Shown: positions 59,434-64,000 of the stretch, one piece after another
How positions within the stretch are numbered: position 1 is the first letter of the stretch
How the letters are laid out: each line of letters begins with the position of its first letter
From: Mycolicibacterium neworleansense
GTDB taxonomy: Bacteria; Actinomycetota; Actinomycetes; Mycobacteriales; Mycobacteriaceae
NCBI RefSeq assembly: GCF_001245615.1
Contig: NZ_CWKH01000001.1
Location: 434,001 to 498,000, forward strand
DNA length: 64,000 nt
Direction of reading: 5' to 3'
Notes under the pieces: generated by a model
Seen by the model: only the letters and a program-made list of their open reading frames with translations
Database searches by the model: none
Told to the model about the DNA's origin: nothing
Position numbers and translations under genes: made by a program

Positions 59434-59837
59434 CCGCTCCGGTCATCCGCATTGTCGCGGCGGTGGTGCTCGACGGGCACGACCGGCTGCTGGTGGTCCG
59501 TAAGCGCGGCACGACGGCCTTCATGCAGCCGGGCGGAAAGATCGAGCCGGGGGAGCAGCCGATCGAGGCGCTGGCCCGGGAGGTTCGTGAGGAACTCGGC
59601 GTCGGATTCGTGTTGTCCGAGGCGGAAGAACTGGGCCGCCACACGGCACGGGCCGCCAACGAACCCGGCCACTCCGTCGACGCGTGGCTCTACCTGGTGA
59701 GCCTGGACGGCGAGCCGCAGCCGCAGGCGGAGATCGCCGAGATGACGTGGATCGGCCTGCATGATCCCGGTGACATCGAGCTGGCCCCGTTGACCCGCGA
59801 CACCGTGCTGGCGCTGGCGCGCGACCGGGTCAGTTGA
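59430..59837 (+). CDS. Nudix hydrolase
   Basis: 135 aa from GTG 59430. Nudix box GKIEPGEQPIEALAREVREELGV (G-x5-E-x7-REUxEExGU; residues about 36-58) is complete. It hydrolyses nucleoside-diphosphate-linked compounds; substrate not predictable. Coupled to the preceding gene and tail-overlapping with zur by 8 nt. Confidence 0.92.
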   Translation: MTAPVIRIVAAVVLDGHDRLLVVRKRGTTAFMQPGGKIEPGEQPIEALAREVREELGVGFVLSEAEELGRHTARAANEPGHSVDAWLYLVSLDGEPQPQAEIAEMTWIGLHDPGDIELAPLTRDTVLALARDRVS

Positions 59838-60228
59838 CCCCGTCGCTGCACCCGCCACACATCCCGAAGATCTCGATGGTGTGGCTGACATCGGAGAAAC
59901 CGTGTTCGCGGGCCACGTCGGCGGCCCAGGTCTCGACCTGGCCACCGGAAATCTCGACGGTCGCGCCACAGGTCCGGCACACCAGGTGATGGTGGTGGTC
60001 CTCGGAGCAGCGCCGGTAGACCGACTCGCCGGTGTCGGTGCGCAGCGTGTCCACGCTGCCGGTGGTGGCCATGGACTGCAGGGTTCGGTAGACGGTGGTC
60101 AGGCCGATGGCCTGGCCGCGGCGGCGCAGCTCGTCGTGCAGCTCCTGGGCTGAGCGGAATCCGTCGGTCTCGTTGAGCAGGTCGGCGATGGCCGCGCGCT
60201 GCCGCGTGGACCGGACCGCGCCCGTCAC
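59830..60228 (-). CDS. zur: Zinc uptake regulator Zur (FurB)
   Basis: 132 aa. Winged helix with TRQRAAIADLLNETDGFRSAQELHDEL and LTTVYRTLQ; zinc sites DHHHHLVCRTCG and EIFGMCGGC (two CxxC pairs for structural zinc). It represses zinc uptake genes when zinc is sufficient. GTG/ATG-type overlap with smtB makes smtB-zur one operon, as in M. tuberculosis Rv2358-Rv2359. Confidence 0.94.
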   Translation of the reverse strand: MTGAVRSTRQRAAIADLLNETDGFRSAQELHDELRRRGQAIGLTTVYRTLQSMATTGSVDTLRTDTGESVYRRCSEDHHHHLVCRTCGATVEISGGQVETWAADVAREHGFSDVSHTIEIFGMCGGCSDGVN

Positions 60229-60593
60229 CGCTGTTCCTCGCCGGCGTGGGCGACAGCGTCGGCGACGATATGGGCCAGGTGATGGTCGACGAGGCGGTAG
60301 AGCACCTCACGCCCCGCGCGCTCGCTGGCGACGACCCCGGCCTGCTTGAGAATCCGCAGGTGCTGGCTCACCAGCGGTTGCGGCACCCCGAGTGCGTCGA
60401 CCAGTTCGTGCACGCAGCGCTGGGACTGTTGCAGCTGCAGGACGATGGCGATCCGCAGCGGAGCGGCCAGCGCACGCAGCAGCTCACCGGCGGTGTCGAG
60501 CACCTCCCGCGGCGGCATTTCCGGCGCCGGAGCGGCGGTGTGCTCGCGTGCGTCGTCGTGTTGATTTACCGTGAAATTGGAAATCGTTTCCAT
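60225..60593 (-). CDS. smtB: Zinc-sensing ArsR-family repressor SmtB
   Basis: 122 aa from ATG 60593, chosen because TATTCT lies 8 nt upstream on the complement (leaderless). Winged helix LLRALAAPLRIAIVLQL, PQPLVSQHLRILK; the alpha-5 zinc site D-x-H ... H-x-x-E is complete in DHHLAHIVADAVAHAGEE. With zinc it leaves DNA and lets zur be expressed. The frame is open to 60710, but the upstream codons overlap the glyS promoter and are not family-like. Confidence 0.9.
   Translation of the reverse strand: METISNFTVNQHDDAREHTAAPAPEMPPREVLDTAGELLRALAAPLRIAIVLQLQQSQRCVHELVDALGVPQPLVSQHLRILKQAGVVASERAGREVLYRLVDHHLAHIVADAVAHAGEEQR
60578..60592. promoter_or_regulatory. Zur-box-like palindrome at the smtB start
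   Basis: TGGAAATCGTTTCCA, 6-bp perfect arms around TCG, similar to the mycobacterial Zur consensus ATGAxAATxATTTTCA. It covers the start codon region of smtB. Confidence 0.45.
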
Positions 60594-60601
60594 TACGGGC
60601 C

Positions 60602-60607
60602 AGAATA
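60602..60607 (-). promoter_or_regulatory. -10 hexamer TATTCT of smtB-zur
   Basis: AGAATA on the plus strand reads TATTCT on the complement, 8 nt before ATG 60593, so the message is leaderless or has one extra base. The ACATGCA palindrome lies over the adjoining upstream part. Confidence 0.55.
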
Positions 60608-60626
60608 CATGCACGATATTGCATGT
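60607..60626. promoter_or_regulatory. SmtB-type operator (ACATGCA palindrome)
   Basis: ACATGCA-CGATAT-TGCATGT, perfect 7-bp arms, overlapping the -10/-35 spacer of smtB. The position and form fit autoregulation by SmtB; it also lies in the glyS upstream region. Confidence 0.6.
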
Positions 60627-60690
60627 CAACCGCTCCTGCGGCCGCGGCGGATTATCGCTGGCGGCAGGCTGGTCGCTACTCTGATGCACC

Positions 60691-62076
60691 GTGGCATCCA
60701 TCATCGACACCGTTGCGAACCTGGCGAAACGCCGTGGCCTGGTCTACCAGTCCGGTGAGATCTACGGCGGCACCAAGTCCGCGTGGGATTACGGCCCGCT
60801 CGGTGTCGAGCTGAAAGAGAACATCAAGCGCCAGTGGTGGCGGTCGGTCGTGACGTCCCGAGATGATGTTGTGGGCCTGGACTCCGCCATCATCCTGCCG
60901 CGCCAGGTGTGGGTGGCCTCCGGTCACGTCGACGTCTTCAACGATCCGCTGGTGGAGTGCCTGAACTGCCACAAGCGGCATCGTCAGGACCACATGCAGG
61001 AGGCGTACGCGGCCAAGAAGGGTCTCGATGACCCCGACTCCGTCCCCATGGACGAGATCGTCTGCCCCGACTGCGGCACCAAGGGCCAGTGGACCGAGCC
61101 GCGCGACTTCAACATGATGCTCAAGACCTACCTGGGCCCGATCGAGTCCGAGGAAGGTCTGCACTACCTGCGCCCGGAGACCGCGCAGGGCATCTTCGTC
61201 AACTTCGCCAACGTGGTCACCACCGCGCGCAAGAAGCCGCCGTTCGGCATCGGCCAGATCGGCAAGAGCTTCCGCAACGAGATCACCCCGGGCAACTTCA
61301 TCTTCCGTACGCGCGAGTTCGAGCAGATGGAGATGGAGTTCTTCGTCGAGCCGTCGACGGCCGGTGAGTGGCACAAGTATTGGATCGAGACGCGGCTGCA
61401 GTGGTACGTCGACCTCGGCATCAACCGGGACAATCTGCGCCTGTACGACCACCCCAAGGAGAAGCTGTCGCACTACTCCGACGGCACCGTCGACATCGAG
61501 TACAAGTTCGGTTTCGCCGGCAACCCCTGGGGTGAGCTGGAAGGTATCGCCAACCGCACCAACTTCGACTTGTCCACGCACGCAAAGCATTCCGGTGTGG
61601 ACCTGTCGTTCTACGACCAGGGCGCCGACACCCGCTACGTGCCGTACGTGATCGAGCCGGCAGCCGGCCTGACCCGCTCGCTGATGGCGTTTCTGGTCGA
61701 CTCCTACACCGAGGACGAGGCCCCCAACGCCAAGGGCGGGGTGGACAAGCGCACCGTGCTCAAGCTCGACCCGCGTCTGGCCCCGGTCAAGGCCGCGGTC
61801 CTGCCGTTGTCGCGCAACGCCGACCTGTCACCCAAGGCCCGCGACCTGGCCGCCGAGCTGCGCAAGAACTGGAACGTCGAGTTCGACGACGCCGGCGCGA
61901 TCGGCCGGCGCTACCGCCGCCAGGACGAGATCGGCACGCCGTACTGCGTGACCGTCGATTTCGACACCCTGGAGGACAACGCCGTCACCATCCGCGAGCG
62001 TGACGCCATGACCCAGGAGCGCATCGCACTGGACAAGGTGTCGGACTACCTGGCGGTGCGGCTCAAGGGCGCCTGA
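60691..62076 (+). CDS. glyS: Glycyl-tRNA synthetase (alpha2 type)
   Basis: 461 aa from GTG 60691. Class II aminoacyl-tRNA synthetase: motif 1 region [21 protein letters not shown], motif 2 [21 protein letters not shown], motif 3 [10 protein letters not shown]; zinc-binding Cys pairs CLNCHKRH and CPDCGTKG. It charges tRNA-Gly. Divergent from smtB; its end overlaps the DUF302 gene by 14 nt (convergent). Confidence 0.96.
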   Translation: MASIIDTVANLAKRRGLVYQSGEIYGGTKSAWDYGPLGVELKENIKRQWWRSVVTSRDDVVGLDSAIILPRQVWVASGHVDVFNDPLVECLNCHKRHRQDHMQEAYAAKKGLDDPDSVPMDEIVCPDCGTKGQWTEPRDFNMMLKTYLGPIESEEGLHYLRPETAQGIFVNFANVVTTARKKPPFGIGQIGKSFRNEITPGNFIFRTREFEQMEMEFFVEPSTAGEWHKYWIETRLQWYVDLGINRDNLRLYDHPKEKLSHYSDGTVDIEYKFGFAGNPWGELEGIANRTNFDLSTHAKHSGVDLSFYDQGADTRYVPYVIEPAAGLTRSLMAFLVDSYTEDEAPNAKGGVDKRTVLKLDPRLAPVKAAVLPLSRNADLSPKARDLAAELRKNWNVEFDDAGAIGRRYRRQDEIGTPYCVTVDFDTLEDNAVTIRERDAMTQERIALDKVSDYLAVRLKGA

Positions 62077-62590
62077 TCCTTTCGTCGAGCAGCTGCGCGG
62101 GGACATCGCCGTCGAGCAGTTCGATCAGCCTCGCCAACAACCCGTCGAGGTGGTGGCCGACCGCGGTGATCGCCGGGTCGCCGTAGCTGGCGAACAGCAG
62201 GCTCGGCTGATCGACGGCAAGTACGGTGCCGTCCGGGCCGGCATAGAGCAGCGTGCGCAACGGCGCGTGCAACATGACGCCCGCGTCGTGACGGAACATG
62301 CGTTCGGCAATGGTGTGGTTGCCCATCAGGTACTCGGTGGCCCGCGACGTCGAACCGGACAGCGCCATCGTCGGCGAGACGTCGATACTGAAGTACCGCA
62401 TGAAGCCGTGTGGGGCTTGCTGCTTCGCCACGGCGACCACGTCGTCCCAGTCCGACGCGCCGTCGTATGCGCTGAGATCGACTGCCGGTACCAGTGATTC
62501 GTAATGTTCGCGGGCGCGGTCGTAGTCATCGGGCAGCGCGATCAGCAGCCGCCGGCTCGGGTGGTCGACGACGCCGCTGCGTCGCGTCAT
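62063..62590 (-). CDS. DUF302-domain protein
   Basis: 175 aa from ATG 62590 (ATGA overlap with the dehydrogenase stop); ATG 62596 is possible. The C-terminal half [40 protein letters not shown] has the DUF302 strand-loop pattern (P..L..Y....G.t.i..d.Ps..f). The N-terminal half [24 protein letters not shown] is not recognised. Soluble; function unknown. Likely co-transcribed with the upstream alcohol dehydrogenase. Confidence 0.75.
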   Translation of the reverse strand: MTRRSGVVDHPSRRLLIALPDDYDRAREHYESLVPAVDLSAYDGASDWDDVVAVAKQQAPHGFMRYFSIDVSPTMALSGSTSRATEYLMGNHTIAERMFRHDAGVMLHAPLRTLLYAGPDGTVLAVDQPSLLFASYGDPAITAVGHHLDGLLARLIELLDGDVPAQLLDERIRRP

Positions 62591-63612
62591 TGCCATGATC
62601 CCGCGACGTCGAGGACGACCCGGAAACGGGCCTGGCCCGACATCATCCGCTCGTAGGCCTTCGGCGCTTCCTCGAACGGCATCACCTCGACCATCGGCGA
62701 AATGTCGTTGGCGAGGCTGAATGCGAGGTTGTCCTCATTGTCGATCGCCGAGCCGGTCAGGCTGCCGATGATGCTGCGCCCACCGAGGATCAAGTCGGCT
62801 GTGCTGACCGCGATCGGGTCCGGGGCGACCCCGACCACGACCAGTTGCCCGCGCGGACGCAAGCCCGCGGTGAGTGGGCTCATCGAGGCGCCGCTGGCTG
62901 CGGTGGCGACGATTGCGGTGGCGCCGCCGAGCGCGTTGAGTTCGGCGGCGGGGTCAGTAGCTGCGCTGTCGATGTAGTGATCGGCGCCCAGTCGCTTTGC
63001 CAGCTCTTCTTTTTCGGCACCGCGGGCGATGGCAGCGACGCGAAAACCGAGCTTCTTGGCGTATTGCACGCCCAGATGACCGAGCCCGCCGATGCCCTGG
63101 ATGGCAACCAGTGCGCCGGGCGGCGCCGCAGTGGCGCGCAGTGCGTTGAACACCGTGACCCCGGCGCACAACAGGGGAGCGGCGGTGGTCGGCGACAGTT
63201 CGGCGGGCACCCGGACCAGACCCGATGCCCGGGCGTACACCACCTCCGCGTAGCCGCCGTCCTCGGTGGTACCCGGTTTGGGCTGATCGCTGCAGTTCAC
63301 AAAATCGCCGCGGCGACAGAACTCGCACTCGTTGCACTGGCCTCCGAGGAATCCCAGCCCCACCCTGTCGCCGGGTTTCCAGGCATGCACTCCGTCGCCG
63401 ATCGCGTCGACCACGCCGATGATCTCGTGGCCGGGTACCACCGGTTGTTCGGGCGCGGGCCGCTGGCCTTCGACGGCCAGCACGTCGCTGTGGCATACCC
63501 CGCAGCTGAGCACCCGTACCCGGACGTGGCCGTGTGACGGTGCAACGAGCTCGCGTTCGACCAGGTCGAATTGGCGTTGTCCGGTCACCTGAAAGGCGCG
63601 GTAGGTCGACAT
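62587..63612 (-). CDS. Zinc-dependent alcohol dehydrogenase (MDR family)
   Basis: 341 aa from ATG 63612, 7 nt after GAGGAG; ATG 63618 is too close to that site. Catalytic zinc ligands CGVCHSD and GHEIIG, structural zinc Cys in CNECEFCRRGDFVNC, NAD(P) motif GIGGLGHLG. MDR dehydrogenase of the AdhA/AdhP group, probably acting on primary alcohols or aldehydes. 27 nt after the SDR gene and coupled to the DUF302 gene. Confidence 0.9.
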   Translation of the reverse strand: MSTYRAFQVTGQRQFDLVERELVAPSHGHVRVRVLSCGVCHSDVLAVEGQRPAPEQPVVPGHEIIGVVDAIGDGVHAWKPGDRVGLGFLGGQCNECEFCRRGDFVNCSDQPKPGTTEDGGYAEVVYARASGLVRVPAELSPTTAAPLLCAGVTVFNALRATAAPPGALVAIQGIGGLGHLGVQYAKKLGFRVAAIARGAEKEELAKRLGADHYIDSAATDPAAELNALGGATAIVATAASGASMSPLTAGLRPRGQLVVVGVAPDPIAVSTADLILGGRSIIGSLTGSAIDNEDNLAFSLANDISPMVEVMPFEEAPKAYERMMSGQARFRVVLDVAGSWQ

Positions 63613-63638
63613 GTCCATTCTCCTCGGATATCCGGCGA

Positions 63639-64000
63639 TCAGGCGAAGACGGTTGCCCGGGCCTGGCGGGTGAGTTCGTCGGCGAGCACTTCGGTGGCGC
63701 CGGATTCGATACCGTCGACGATCTGGCGAGCGACGTCGGCCGGATCATTCTTCGGGACGTCGAGATCGGCGACCATCGAGGTGTCGGTGTAGCCCAGGTA
63801 GACGCCGACCACATCGGTACCTTGGCCGTCCAGCTCCAGCCGCAGCGAGTTGTTCGCCGACCACAGCGCGGCTTTCGATACGCCGTACGCGCCGAAGCCG
63901 GGTAGCCACGAAAGCACCGAGGCGATGTTGACGAGTGTTCCCCCGGCCAGCTGGGGAGCGAAGGCTCTCGTCACGCGCAATGAGCCGAACAGGTTGGTTT
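63639..64000 (-). CDS. Short-chain dehydrogenase/reductase (C-terminal part)
   Basis: The complement frame is open to the window edge. Visible SDR features: NLFGSLRVTRAFAPQL, LVNIASVLSW (catalytic Ser) and the Tyr-x3-Lys pair in YGVSKAALWSANNSLRLEL, then GVYLGYTDTSM. The Rossmann N-terminus lies outside. NAD(P)-dependent oxidoreductase, substrate unknown; upstream of the alcohol dehydrogenase in the same direction. Confidence 0.88.
   Translation of the reverse strand, partial: TNLFGSLRVTRAFAPQLAGGTLVNIASVLSWLPGFGAYGVSKAALWSANNSLRLELDGQGTDVVGVYLGYTDTSMVADLDVPKNDPADVARQIVDGIESGATEVLADELTRQARATVFA

Noticed and set aside
60594..60710. Upstream extension of smtB to 60710
   Set aside because: It would run through the operator, the -10 and the start of glyS; a leaderless start at 60593 explains the sequence better.

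Overview
The window is a high-GC actinobacterial chromosome segment, almost certainly from a rapidly growing Mycobacterium (Mycolicibacterium). The evidence is the complete mycobactin locus (mbtI, mbtA, mbtB-H), IdeR-like iron boxes, leaderless mRNAs with TANNNT -10 hexamers, and a gene order (trehalase, subI-cysTWA, sirA-cysH, hemW, mbt, hrcA-dnaJ2, phoH-ybeY-corC-era, amidase, recO-uppS, zur-smtB-glyS) that matches the mycobacterial core block as I remember it. No IS element, prophage, CRISPR array, tRNA or rRNA was seen.

Layout. (1) 1-16.5 kb is a sulfur region: the N-terminal part of a family 2A encapsulin shell gene, a thioester-fold (TED/TQxA) protein, a GH15 trehalase, the sulfate ABC transporter subI-cysT-cysW-cysA, a sulfide/persulfide detoxification operon (CstB-like persulfide dioxygenase, SQR, rhodanese, TauE/SafE exporter, CstR-like repressor) with ATACCC-type operators, and the assimilatory block sirA-cysH-sirB. 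Three separate poly-cysteine leader peptides (553-618, 4524-4616, 16351-16455 complement) lie in front of the TED gene, subI and sirA, which suggests cysteine-dependent translational attenuation across the region. (2) 16.5-47.3 kb is hemW followed by the mycobactin cluster. Between mbtI and mbtA lies a 1718-residue iterative type I PKS with the KS-AT-TH/DH-KR-ACP architecture and signature motifs of 6-methylsalicylic acid synthases, preceded by an IdeR-like box. Some mycobactins (for example mycobactin P of M. phlei) carry 6-methylsalicylate instead of salicylate, and this gene is a good candidate for the cause. Between mbtB and the stand-alone thioesterase mbtT lies an unfamiliar 255-residue pseudo-adenylation protein with its own tandem IdeR-like boxes. 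(3) 47.3-64 kb is housekeeping: hrcA-dnaJ2, a frameshifted rsmE, phoH-ybeY-corC-CDA-like-era, amidase, recO-uppS, a Nudix hydrolase, the zinc regulators zur/smtB, glyS, and at the edge a DUF302 protein, an alcohol dehydrogenase and a partial SDR.

How it fits together. Sulfate imported by SubI/CysTWA is activated elsewhere, reduced by CysH (APS to sulfite) and SirA (sulfite to sulfide, with siroheme finished by SirB). Excess sulfide is oxidised by SQR and CstB back to sulfite or thiosulfate. MbtI makes salicylate and the PKS probably makes 6-methylsalicylate. MbtA adenylates the aryl acid and loads MbtB, MbtC-F extend the chain, MbtG hydroxylates lysine nitrogen, MbtH supports the adenylation domains and MbtT edits or releases. 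Locus-tag and family comparisons are from memory; nothing was searched.
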